Assembly (NCBI GenBank): GCA_964057225.1
Contig: OZ059900.1
Location: 26,551,638-26,615,637 of the forward strand
Source: Auanema rhodensis
Taxonomy: Eukaryota > Nematoda > Chromadorea > Rhabditida > Rhabditidae
Reading direction: 5' to 3'
Length of the DNA: 64,000 nucleotides
Below the pieces are notes generated by a model. It ran no database searches. It was not told the origin of the DNA and saw only the letters and a program-made list of their open reading frames with translations. Each line of letters begins with the position of its first letter. The first letter of the stretch is position 1. The translations under genes were made by a program, and so were the position numbers. Positions 54,763-64,000 of this stretch are shown here, piece after piece.

Positions 54763-57700
54763 CCAAAAATAAAAATTTTAGAATATTTAATTTTTCATAG
54801 AAATCAAACGAAATAGCAAGTTTAGCCGGCCGCAAAACATGATAAATGTGTTTCTATGCTAACGAATTTTGTTTCATTGTTTTAATTGGCTAATTCTGAG
54901 TTGAATGAAATGTAGCACATTTATCTAGGACCAAAAATAAAAATTTTAGAATATTTAATTTTTCATAAAAATCGAAAGAAATAGCAAGTTGAGCCCGCCG
55001 CAAAAGATGATAAATGTGTTTCTGTGCTAACGAATTTTGTTTCATTGTTTCAATTGACTTATTCTGAGTTGAATCAAATGTAGCACATTATTCTAGGACC
55101 AAAAATGAAAATTTTAGAATATTTAATTTTTCATAAAAATCGAACGAAACAGCAAGTTGAGCCCGCCGCAAAATATGATAAATGTGTTTCTGTGCTAACG
55201 AATTTTGTTTCATTGTTTTAATTGGCTAATTCTGAGTTGAATGAAATGTAGCACATTATTCTAGGACCAAAAATGAAAATTTTAGAATATTCAATTTTTC
55301 ATAAAAATCGAACGAAATAGCAAGTTGAGCCCGCCGCAAAACATGATAAACGTGTTTCTGTGCTAACGAATTTTGTTTCATTGTTTTAATTGACTTATTC
55401 TGAGTTGAATGAAATGTAGCACATTATTCTAGGACCAAAAATGAAAATTTTAGAATATTTAATTTTTCATAAAAATCGAAAGAAATAGCAAGTTGAGCCC
55501 GCCGCAAAAGATGATAAATGTGTTTCTGTGCTAACGAATTTTGTTTCATTGTTTCAATTGACTTATTCTGAGTTGAATCAAATGTAGCACATTATTCTAG
55601 GACCAAAAATGAAAATTTTAGAATATTTAATTTTTCATAAAAATCGAACGAAACAGCAAGTTGAGCCCGCCGCAAAATATGATAAATGTGTTTCTGTGCC
55701 AACGAATTTTGTTTCATTGTTTTAATTGACTTATTCTGAGTTGAATGAAATGTAGCACATTATTCTAGGACCAAAAATGAAAATTTTAGAATATTTAATT
55801 TTTCATAAAAATCGAACGAAACAGCAAGTTGAGCCCGCCGCAAAATATGATAAATGTGTTTCTGTGCCAACGAATTTTGTTTCATTGTTTTAATTGACTT
55901 ATTCTGAGTTGAATGAAATGTAGCACATTATTCTAGGACCAAAAATGAAAATTTTAGAATATTTAATTTTTCATAAAAATCGAACGAAATAGCAAGTTGA
56001 GCCCACCGCAAAACATGATAAATGTGTTTCTGTGCTAACGAATTCTGTTTCATTGTTTTGATTGACTTATTCTGAGTTGAATGAAATGTAGCACATTATT
56101 CTAGGACCAAAAATGAAAATTTTAGAATATTTAATTTTTCATAAAAATCGAACGAAATAGCAAGTTGAGCCCGCCGCAAAACATGATAAATGTGTTTCTG
56201 TGCCAACGAATTCTGTTTCATTGTTTTAATTGACTTATTCTGAGTTGAATGAAATGTAGCACATTATTCTAGGACCAAAAATGAAAATTTTAGAATATTT
56301 AATTTTTCATAAAAATCGAACGAAATAACAAGTTGAGCCTGCCGCAAAACATGATAAATGTGTTTCTGTGCTAACGAATTTTGTTTCATTGTTTTAATTG
56401 GCTAATTCTGAGTTGAATGAAATGTAGCACATTATTCTAGGACCAAAAATGAAAATTTTAGAATATTTAATTTTTCATAAAAATCGAACGAAATAGCAAG
56501 TTGAGCCCGCCGCAAAACATGATAAATGTGTTTCTGTGCCAACGAATTTTGTTTCATTGTTTTAATTGACTTATTCTGAGTTGAATGAAATGTAGCACAT
56601 TATTCTAGGACCAAAAATGAAAATTTTAGAATATTTAATTTTTCATAAAAATCGAACGAAACAGCAAGTTGAGCCCGCTGCAAAACATGATAAATGTGTT
56701 TCTATGCTAACGAATTTTGTTTCATTGTTTTAATTGGCTAATTCTGAGTTGAATGAAATGTAGCACATTTATCTAGGACCAAAAATAAAAATTTTAGAAT
56801 ATTTAATTTTTCATAAAAATCGAAAGAAATAGCAAGTTGAGCCCGCCGCAAAAGATGATAAATGTGTTTCTGTGCTAACGAATTTTGTTTCATTGTTTCA
56901 ATTGACTTATTCTGAGTTGAATCAAATGTAGCACATTATTCTAGGACCAAAAATGAAAATTTTAGAATATTTAATTTTTCATAAAAATCGAACGAAACAG
57001 CAAGTTGAGCCCGCCGCAAAATATGATAAATGTGTTTCTGTGCCAACGAATTTTGTTTCATTGTTTTAATTGACTTATTCTGAGTTGAATGAAATGTAGC
57101 ACATTATTCTAGGACCAAAAATGAAAATTTTAGAATATTTAATTTTTCATAAAAATCGAACGAAATAGCAAGTTGAGCCCACCGCAAAACATGATAAATG
57201 TGTTTCTGTGCTAACGAATTCTGTTTCATTGTTTTGATTGACTTATTCTGAGTTGAATGAAATGTAGCACATTATTCTAGGACCAAAAATGAAAATTTTA
57301 GAATATTTAATTTTTCATAAAAATCGAACGAAATAGCAAGTTGAGCCCGCCGCAAAATATGATAAATGTGTTTCTGTGCCAACGAATTTTGTTTCATTGT
57401 TTTAATTGACTTATTCTGAGTTAAATGAAATGTAGCACATTATTCTAGGACCAAAAATGAAAATTTTAGAATATTTAATTTTTCATAAAAATCGAACGAA
57501 ATAACAAGTTGAGCCCGCCGCAAAACATGATAAATGTGTTTCTGTGCTAACGAATTTTGTTTCATTGTTTTAATTGGCTAATTCTGAGTTGAATGAAATG
57601 TAGCACATTATTCTAGGACCAAAAATGAAAAGTTTAGAATATTCAATTTTTCATAAAAATCGAACGAAATAGCAAGTTGAGCCCGCCGCAAAACATGATA

Positions 57701-58410
57701 AACGTGTTTCTGTGCTAACGAATTTTGTTTCATTGTTTTAATTGACTTATTCTGAGTTGAATGAAATGTAGCACATTATTCTAGGACCAAAAATGAAAAT
57801 TTTAGAATATTTAATTTTTCATAAAAATCGAAAGAAATAGCAAGTTGAGCCCGCCGCAAAAGATGATAAATGTGTTTCTGTGCTAACGAATTTTGTTTCA
57901 TTGTTTCAATTGACTTATTCTGAGTTGAATCAAATGTAGCACATTATTCTAGGACCAAAAATGAAAATTTTAGAATATTTAATTTTTCATAAAAATCGAA
58001 CGAAACAGCAAGTTGAGCCCGCCGCAAAATATGATAAATGTGTTTCTGTGCCAACGAATTTTGTTTCATTGTTTTAATTGACTTATTCTGAGTTGAATGA
58101 AATGTAGCACATTATTCTAGGACCAAAAATGAAAATTTTAGAATATTTAATTTTTCATAAAAATCGAACGAAATAGCAAGTTGAGCCCACCGCAAAACAT
58201 GATAAATGTGTTTCTGTGCTAACGAATTCTGTTTCATTGTTTTGATTGGCTAATTCTGAGTTAAATGAAATGTAGCACATTATTCTAGGACCAAAAATGA
58301 AAATTTTAGAATATTTAATTTTTCATAAAAATCGAACGAAATAACAAGTTGAGCCCGCCGCAAAACATGATAAATGTGTTTCTGTGCTAACGAATTTTGT
58401 TTCATTGTTT

Positions 58411-58656
58411 TGTAGTATATAGCCTTATAATAATATCAGTAGTATAGAATTGTGATCTAGATCACAAGAAATCACAATGTCAAGTATAAGAGATACAAGA
58501 CCAGTCGATACCCTTGTCAAGACACGACACCGGTCTCTTTTTACCTGTTTCTTTGTATTATTTTTTAACTGATCTTTTGGTTCTATTAATTTATAACTAA
58601 TAAACTTCATCATATCAAAACAACTACTTTGAATCCGAGCACCGAGCTAGATTACA
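58411..58656 (+). repeat. 5' LTR of G1
   Basis: 246 bp. Contains a perfect 18 bp palindrome near its start and AATAAA at about 58599-58604. Confidence 0.95.
58450..58467. promoter_or_regulatory. Perfect 18 bp palindrome in G1 U3
   Basis: TTGTGATCTAGATCACAA reads the same on both strands. It is repeated in the 3' LTR at 63759-63776. Being in U3, it is a candidate enhancer or repressor dyad. Confidence 0.65.
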
Positions 58657-58812
58657 TGGGGGCCGAACTCGTAGTTGTATGAAAGTTTTTTGTTATTGTG
58701 GAAATAGAAAGATAACAAGAGTTTTTGTTGTTTGCTCAGTTTGAAATCTTCGTTGTTTTACTTTTCTTTTCTGTACTGGATACCTAGCTCAACCAACTAA
58801 GATTGCAAAAAT
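58657..58812 (+). promoter_or_regulatory. G1 leader with primer-binding site
   Basis: TGGGGGCCGAACT follows the LTR directly and is shared with G2. A 156 bp untranslated leader precedes ATG 58813. Confidence 0.7.
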
Positions 58813-61800
58813 ATGTCACTTCTGGAAGACATAAAAAGCATAGTTGACGGAGAGTTAGGTGTCATCAAAACTTCTTTACAGCAGTTTGTAGTTGAAAAGG
58901 AGGCGCAGATCCAAGTTCTAAAAGGAAACGCAGCCACTCTTCGAAAAGCTGGACATGTTACAGAAGTAGGGGACAAGGCCGTCACGCTGATCAATCAGGC
59001 AATCGAGCAAGTAAGTAATAATATTTTTTCGGCTTGTGTGAGCAAGAACGTGGAGGCCAACTCTGCTAAATTTGTGAAAAACGTCACCAGTATCCTCACG
59101 TCATACGACATAGCTGACGAAAATGAGCTGGACGAATATCTATTAGCGGTGAAAGACAGAGAGAGTGAATTGGAAGAAAGGTTCGAGCAACAAAAGAGGA
59201 AATTGGCCAAGCAAGATGAGGACGGGGCGCGAACTATAGAAACTATTAAGATTTCTGAGGCAGCCATAGAGAAACTAAGAGATGGTATAAATGTTTTGAC
59301 AAATGAGAACCAGGCGCTAAAAGGAGAAGTTGCAAAGTTGCGTCAGCATTTAGATTCGGAGGAGATATTGGAAAACCGGGCAACGCACAGGGTGTTGGCT
59401 TCGGCATCGCCGTCTAGTGCAGAACAGGAGCTGCGAGATAGTCCCTACTCGCATAGCTTGAGGTTAGAGGCGTTGGTGAAAGAGGTCCTTCTGGGACAAA
59501 ATAGGGTGGTAGAACAACAGCGAGTAGCCCTGTCGCGAAAGCAAGTAACCATCCCTGTTTTTTCAGGAGAGAAGCGTTTTGAAAATTTTGCAGATCATGT
59601 GGAGCTCTTTAAGTTTAAGTTTGAACATGAAAGGTTGGATGACAGAAGCGCATCCTTTCATTTTGCTAGCAGTCTATCGGGTTTTGCATTAGAAACGTTC
59701 AAATCGATAGAAAAAGCGCTTCCGTTTGAAGAAAAATTAATAAGGTTGGGAAAATTGCTTCAGCATCAGTTTGATATGTTTAAACTGGAAGATGAAAGAA
59801 GGTTGAGAAACCTTTCCATTGTTAATTGTCACAATAGTGTTGTTGAGTTTATTAGGGAGTTGGACAGGTTGTACGATAGATGTTATACTTCACTATCAGT
59901 GGAGGAAAAGGCTAAAAAAAAGGTGATTCATCTGTATGAGGAGATTAAAACTTGGGAGGGTGCTTTCAGTTTTAGTATAGCATTGCATGCAGAGAATCAG
60001 CAGCCAGTGTATGCATCTATGAAAAGTTGGGCGCTGAGTATGGAAAATCAAACCAGAGTGGTAAGAAAATCCTTCAATAGTGTCAAGATTAGTAGGTCAG
60101 ACCGAAATAGTTCTGACGCAAAAATTTCAAGGGAAGGTGTTAATACACCAAAGTTAACATGTTTTAAGTGTGGAGGTTTAGGACACACACAGTATGTATG
60201 TAAGAACAGAGAGTCACCCAGAGATAGTTCTGGTAGAGTGAGCGCAGTTGGAGAAAAAGCTGTTCCAGAAAAAAAAGGAAGACCCAGAGAAAACGTGTCG
60301 GTTCAAGGTGTAGAGTGCACGGCATTGATTGACAGTGGTTCATCAGTAACGCTTGTACCACTGCATATAGTGAACAGGATGGGTAAGAATGTTGTTGTTA
60401 AAGAGACAGAAGACACACTGTCAGGGGTAAGCGGGGAGCAGTTAAATTTAGTTGGTAAAGCTGATCTAGAGATAGAACTCTATAGCACAGAGAACAAAGC
60501 GGTAATATCTTGTTTTGTGTGGAACTCCAATAGTTCGGAAATTATCTTGGGATTCAACGCGTTTGAGGTTTTAGGTTTAGAGTTGATCAAGAGATCCAGA
60601 GTTTTGCAGTTGGGGGAGGCGATAGTTAGTACAATAAAAATAAAGGAACCCAATCGAGGGTTTCAAGATGTAAAATTGGGGCACCTGCCAAAAGATCAAA
60701 AATATCAGCTGGATAAGGTGATTAATGAGTACCCGGAGATTTTTAGCAGTGAGGCAGAGAACCTAGCCGGCATGAAAGTGGAGCCAGCGTCTATTGATAC
60801 TGGTAAGGCGCGCCCAGTAGCACAAAAAGTGCGGCCAGTTCCAGCCAGCTTGAGAGAAGAATTGAGTTGTTTGTTGGAGGAGATGGAACGGGAGGGCATT
60901 ACAAGCAGGTCCAAATCTCCTTGGGCAGCACCAATTGTTCTAGTAAGAAAGAGAGATAAATCTCTTCGTCTATGTGTAGACTATAGAGAGTTGAATAAGG
61001 TGATTATAAGTGACAAATATCCACTTCCAAATATAGAAGTAATTTTACAATGTCTGGCACAGGCTAAGTTCTTTTCATCGGTAGATTGTTTACAAGGCTT
61101 TTGGCAGTTACCCTTGGATAAAGAAGCCAAGCCAAAAACAGCCTTCATAACCCATAAAGGGTTATATGAGTTTAACAGGCTGCCTTTTGGAATGGCTAAT
61201 AGCCCCGCAATATTCCAAAGAGCGATGGATACTGTTTTAGCAGAAACAGGTCTTGTTGGAAGTGAAATCCATATCTATCTGGACGACATAATAGTGGCAA
61301 CGGTCACTCAAGCAAGACATTTTCAGGTACTAAGGATTTTATTTTTAGCTTTTAGAAAATTTAATGTACGGTTAAAACCGTCGAAATGCGAGTTTTTCAA
61401 GACAGAATTGAAAGTTCTGGGACATGTGGTCACGGAAAAAGGGATCAGTACTGATCCAATGAAAGTTGCAGCCATATCAGAATACCCGGTTCCGAGGAAT
61501 ACTACCCAGTTGAAATCTTTTTTGGGTTCACTGTCATACTACAGGAAGTTTATAAAAGGCTTTGCTGCAGAAGCTAGGCCGTTGTATGATTTGTGTGCAT
61601 TAGGAGTGAAATTTGAATGGAAGGAACCACAGGAGAAATCGTTTACAACGTTGAAGAAAAAGATAACAGAAACGCCAATTCTGATCCAACCTGATGTTAC
61701 GGCAGCGCGTGAGGGCGATAAACCCTTTATAATTTATACAGATGTGAGTATAGTCGGTTTGGGGGGTGTTCTTACACAAGTAGGGGAAGATGGACATTTA

Positions 61801-63468
61801 CATCCTATAGCTTTTTGCTCTAGATCTTTAAGCAAACATGAGAAAAAATATGCTATAACAGACCTAGAAGCGTTAGCAATCGTGTTCGCTTGCGATCGGT
61901 TTCACTGTTTTATTTATGGAGTTCGGGTGATTGTGAGAACAGATCACCAACCGTTGTTATGTCTGTTCAGGGGGGAAGATTGCTCTAATAGAGTAACAAG
62001 GTGGGCGGTTAAATTGAGAGCATATGAAATAGAAATGGAGTACATAAAGGGACCTGCTAATAGAGTAGCCGACGGGCTCAGTAGAGGACCATTAAAATGG
62101 GAAAATGAGGTTATTGATAAGCTCTCTTTTGCAGAAGAAATTGTAGTAGCGGAGGTTAGAAGTGAAAGAGCAGAGCATTGTTGGTTTAAAAATGCAGATG
62201 GGTGGAAGGAGCTATTTAAAGCTATCAAGGAAGAAACAAAAGCCAAAATTAAGGTAGAGGGTTGTTATGTAGAGAGTTCGAATTTTTTATTACAACATGA
62301 TGTATTACGGTACATTGATCCGGAAGGTAGAATTAGGGAAGTAATATCACCAGGTGAGAGGGAAAAAGTTCTAAAAGAAGAACACGGTGGACAATGGTCT
62401 GGTCATTTTAGCTCAGAAAAACTTTATCTAACTCTTAAAAATAAGTATTTTTGGCCTAGCATGAGAAGAGACATTGTCAAATTCTGCCTACAATGTACAA
62501 GTTGCTTTATGGAGAACTACACCAAATATAATGTGCCGCCTTTGAAACCTATATTAACTTCAAGTCCGTTTGAAGTGATTGGCATGGATCTGGTAGAGTT
62601 AAACGTGAGCCAAAAAGGTAATAGGTATGGGTTAGTAGTGGTAGATTATTTCTCTAAGTGGTGTGAGATCTATCCTATAAAAGAAAAATCGGCGGAGGCG
62701 GTTCTTCGAGCGTTTGCTGATAGGTGGATAGGATATGGGTGCAAGATTCCGAAAAGAATCATTTCGGATAAAGGATTAGAATTCGATAATAAAATCTTTA
62801 ACGAATTTCGAAAATTGTTTGGGATTGAGTGGACACCTGCTCATGCTTATAATCCGAGGGAAAATGGTTTAGCAGAAAGAACACATAAAACCATTATATC
62901 GTCTTTAAGAAAAAGTGAGTGTGTTCGATCTGAGTGGGATGAGGCGTTAGCTTTCGTTTTAATGGCTTATAATTCATCAGTACATATTAGTACGAATTAT
63001 AGTGCTTTTGCGATTTTATATGGGTATGAACCACCTACTCGAGTGTTCACAAAGGATACGGTTATTCAACCACAAGTCGTTAATTTGAGTGACTATATGA
63101 ATGGTTTAAATACGGTATTAACAAATATTCATGAAAAAGTTATCGTTAGAAATGAAAAGAAAGCTTTGGAAATGAAAGAATCGTATGATAAAAGAAATAA
63201 AGTGGAAGGTAGGGAAAAATTGAATATAGGAGATAAAGTATTTTTAAAAATCCTCACAGAAAAGGGGCCAAACAATAAGTTAAAATTCCCTCTTAAAGGA
63301 CCTTTCTCGGTGCAAAAGTTAACAGATAACTCAGCAGAAATATGCGGTAAACAAGGTTCATTATCCGTTCAGAGGGATTTACTGGTACCATTTCGAACAA
63401 CCACACCGGTTCCGCAAAACTTGGCTCAAGGAAGAAATGCTAGAGGTCGTCCTACGACAGGACATTGA
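58813..63468 (+). CDS. G1 Gag-Pol polyprotein
   Basis: 1551 residues in one frame with no stop or frameshift between gag and pol. N-terminal charged coiled-coil region (about 1-225), Gag domain (about 245-415), and zinc knuckle C450, C453, H458, C463. Aspartic protease DSGSS (D507). RT with D758 and YLDD (822-825). RNase H (D977, E1019, D1044); the common TDAS is TDVS here. Integrase zinc motif (H1191, H1198, then the C1225/C1228/C1231 cluster) and D1259, D1319, E1355 with the D-35-E spacing. A GPF-type segment is at 1496-1498. No chromodomain is visible at the short basic C terminus. It would copy RNA to DNA in particles and insert the DNA. Gag and Pol in one frame means the Gag:Pol ratio must be set by another route, such as proteolysis. 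Confidence 0.96.
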   Translation: MSLLEDIKSIVDGELGVIKTSLQQFVVEKEAQIQVLKGNAATLRKAGHVTEVGDKAVTLINQAIEQVSNNIFSACVSKNVEANSAKFVKNVTSILTSYDIADENELDEYLLAVKDRESELEERFEQQKRKLAKQDEDGARTIETIKISEAAIEKLRDGINVLTNENQALKGEVAKLRQHLDSEEILENRATHRVLASASPSSAEQELRDSPYSHSLRLEALVKEVLLGQNRVVEQQRVALSRKQVTIPVFSGEKRFENFADHVELFKFKFEHERLDDRSASFHFASSLSGFALETFKSIEKALPFEEKLIRLGKLLQHQFDMFKLEDERRLRNLSIVNCHNSVVEFIRELDRLYDRCYTSLSVEEKAKKKVIHLYEEIKTWEGAFSFSIALHAENQQPVYASMKSWALSMENQTRVVRKSFNSVKISRSDRNSSDAKISREGVNTPKLTCFKCGGLGHTQYVCKNRESPRDSSGRVSAVGEKAVPEKKGRPRENVSVQGVECTALIDSGSSVTLVPLHIVNRMGKNVVVKETEDTLSGVSGEQLNLVGKADLEIELYSTENKAVISCFVWNSNSSEIILGFNAFEVLGLELIKRSRVLQLGEAIVSTIKIKEPNRGFQDVKLGHLPKDQKYQLDKVINEYPEIFSSEAENLAGMKVEPASIDTGKARPVAQKVRPVPASLREELSCLLEEMEREGITSRSKSPWAAPIVLVRKRDKSLRLCVDYRELNKVIISDKYPLPNIEVILQCLAQAKFFSSVDCLQGFWQLPLDKEAKPKTAFITHKGLYEFNRLPFGMANSPAIFQRAMDTVLAETGLVGSEIHIYLDDIIVATVTQARHFQVLRILFLAFRKFNVRLKPSKCEFFKTELKVLGHVVTEKGISTDPMKVAAISEYPVPRNTTQLKSFLGSLSYYRKFIKGFAAEARPLYDLCALGVKFEWKEPQEKSFTTLKKKITETPILIQPDVTAAREGDKPFIIYTDVSIVGLGGVLTQVGEDGHLHPIAFCSRSLSKHEKKYAITDLEALAIVFACDRFHCFIYGVRVIVRTDHQPLLCLFRGEDCSNRVTRWAVKLRAYEIEMEYIKGPANRVADGLSRGPLKWENEVIDKLSFAEEIVVAEVRSERAEHCWFKNADGWKELFKAIKEETKAKIKVEGCYVESSNFLLQHDVLRYIDPEGRIREVISPGEREKVLKEEHGGQWSGHFSSEKLYLTLKNKYFWPSMRRDIVKFCLQCTSCFMENYTKYNVPPLKPILTSSPFEVIGMDLVELNVSQKGNRYGLVVVDYFSKWCEIYPIKEKSAEAVLRAFADRWIGYGCKIPKRIISDKGLEFDNKIFNEFRKLFGIEWTPAHAYNPRENGLAERTHKTIISSLRKSECVRSEWDEALAFVLMAYNSSVHISTNYSAFAILYGYEPPTRVFTKDTVIQPQVVNLSDYMNGLNTVLTNIHEKVIVRNEKKALEMKESYDKRNKVEGREKLNIGDKVFLKILTEKGPNNKLKFPLKGPFSVQKLTDNSAEICGKQGSLSVQRDLLVPFRTTTPVPQNLAQGRNARGRPTTGH

Positions 63469-63719
63469 TTTTTTTTTTTTTTTTTTCGCTGAAATATTGT
63501 GTTCCTGTTTTTGTTTTTTTTTGGAAATATATCATGACTAGGGAGGCATCTTTTGCTCTAACAAAGTTGGAGGAGTTTTGCACTTGAAACGGGCTTGACC
63601 TACGTTAGGTATCACCGTACTCACTTGCGATAGAAAAACTGCCATGTATAGTCCTTTTTCGGAATATGGTCAAGATAAATTTCTTAAACTTCGGGTCGAA
63701 GTTTTGCCCACCCCCGGCA
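63469..63719 (+). other. G1 3' noncoding region
   Basis: Starts with a run of about 17 T after the stop codon, then a second T run. The bases directly before the 3' LTR are C-rich (GCCCACCCCCGGCA), not the purine-rich tract normally used to prime plus-strand synthesis. No gene is seen. Confidence 0.7.
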
Positions 63720-63965
63720 TGTAGTATATAGCCTTATAATAATATCAGTAGTATAGAATTGTGATCTAGATCACAAGAAATCACAATGTCAAGTATAAGA
63801 GATACAAGACCAGTCGATACCCTTGTCAAGACACGACACCGGTCTCTTTTTACCTGTTTCTTTGTATTATTTTTTAACTGATCTTTTGGTTCTATTAATT
63901 TATAACTAATAAACTTCATCATATCAAAACAACTACTTTGAATCCGAGCACCGAGCTAGATTACA
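63720..63965 (+). repeat. 3' LTR of G1
   Basis: 246 bp; appears identical to the 5' LTR, including the palindrome. Confidence 0.95.
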
Positions 63966-64000
63966 TTGTTTTAATTGGCTAATTCTGAGTTGAATGAAAT
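63966..64000 (+). repeat. Satellite array resumes
   Basis: The start of the next satellite monomer segment, continuing past the window edge in the same orientation. Confidence 0.93.

Larger units (their letters stand above)
42179..58410 (+). repeat. Satellite array C
   Basis: About 97 monomers of the 168 bp satellite in the same orientation. Higher-order copies are clear. The GAGCTC variant recurs at 48271, 51295 and 53983 (steps 3024 and 2688 bp). The GAAAAG variant recurs at 45195, 46371, 47715, 48555, 51579, 54267 and 57627 (7, 8, 5, 18, 16 and 20 monomers). A strongly diverged monomer recurs at 48961, 51985 and 54673 with the same steps. No gene is seen. The array ends in a monomer at TTCATTGTTT, where G1 is inserted. 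Confidence 0.97.
58411..63965 (+). mobile_element. Apparently intact Ty3/gypsy element, family G1
   Basis: A 5555 bp element inserted in satellite. LTRs of 246 bp (58411-58656 and 63720-63965) run TGTAG to TTACA and look identical. TTGTTT on both sides is consistent with a 5-6 bp target duplication; the T-run makes the exact length ambiguous. It encodes a single uninterrupted gag-pol with every catalytic motif present and no env. Related to G2 at 38847, with the same primer-binding site but diverged LTRs. Confidence 0.96.

Noticed and set aside
58450..58467. Bacterial CRP-type operator
   Set aside because: TGTGATCTAGATCACA resembles it, but the site is in a eukaryotic retrotransposon LTR; only the palindrome is meaningful.
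58425..58613. 62-codon minus-strand frame in both G1 LTRs
   Set aside because: Identical only because LTRs are duplicated; no domain and it lies in regulatory sequence.

Overview
The window is a eukaryotic (animal) repeat-rich block with no ordinary host gene that I can recognise. About 35 kb of the 64 kb is one AT-rich satellite with a monomer of about 168 bp, all in the same orientation. It forms four stretches (1-17563, 37213-38846, 42179-58410 and 63966-64000) separated by mobile DNA. Predicted introns in the virus-like genes are only about 40-46 nt with T-rich acceptors. Such tiny introns fit a nematode or another compact-genome invertebrate better than an insect or vertebrate; this is an inference and the species is not identified.

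Layout. (1) 1-17563: satellite array A, with nested higher-order duplications. (2) 17564-37212: a cluster of broken Maverick/Polinton (virus-like DNA transposon) pieces. It contains terminal repeats, a complete penton-like minor capsid gene, a packaging ATPase, an adenain-like protease, a pX-like core peptide, the 5' part of a protein-primed DNA polymerase B, a small spliced Cys-rich gene, and three near-identical copies of a C2H2 zinc-finger gene. Recognisable integrase, major capsid protein and the polymerase catalytic half are absent. The cluster is bounded by a roughly 1 kb inverted repeat whose outer tips include satellite sequence. (3) 21615-30994: inside this cluster, a Ty3/gypsy element on the minus strand with two apparently identical 399 bp LTRs and a CATT target duplication. 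Its single long reading frame runs gag, then an envelope-like glycoprotein, then protease-RT-RNase H-integrase. (4) 37213-38846: satellite array B. (5) 38847-42178: a rearranged Ty3/gypsy element (family G2) inserted in satellite; its pol is replaced by a second copy of part of gag. (6) 42179-58410: satellite array C, again with 16- and 18-monomer higher-order periods. (7) 58411-63965: an apparently intact relative of G2 (family G1) with 246 bp LTRs and a 1551-codon gag-pol. (8) 63966-64000: satellite resumes.

How the parts relate. The satellite is the host substrate, and all the mobile elements sit in it or in the Polinton cluster within it. The Polinton cluster looks like at least two related copies, one broken into the penton gene of another, followed by inverted and direct segmental duplication. 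The env-bearing gypsy element later landed in a 55 bp hairpin repeat of the Polinton subterminal region. The two gag-pol elements inserted into satellite in the same orientation at different monomer positions. Intact reading frames and matching LTRs suggest that the env-bearing gypsy and G1 are young.

Most interesting for follow-up: the gag-env-pol order with a built-in two-membrane-segment topology and a phase-matched candidate intron around env; the zinc-finger gene kept intact in three copies while neighbouring genes decay; and the satellite captured within the Polinton inverted repeat.
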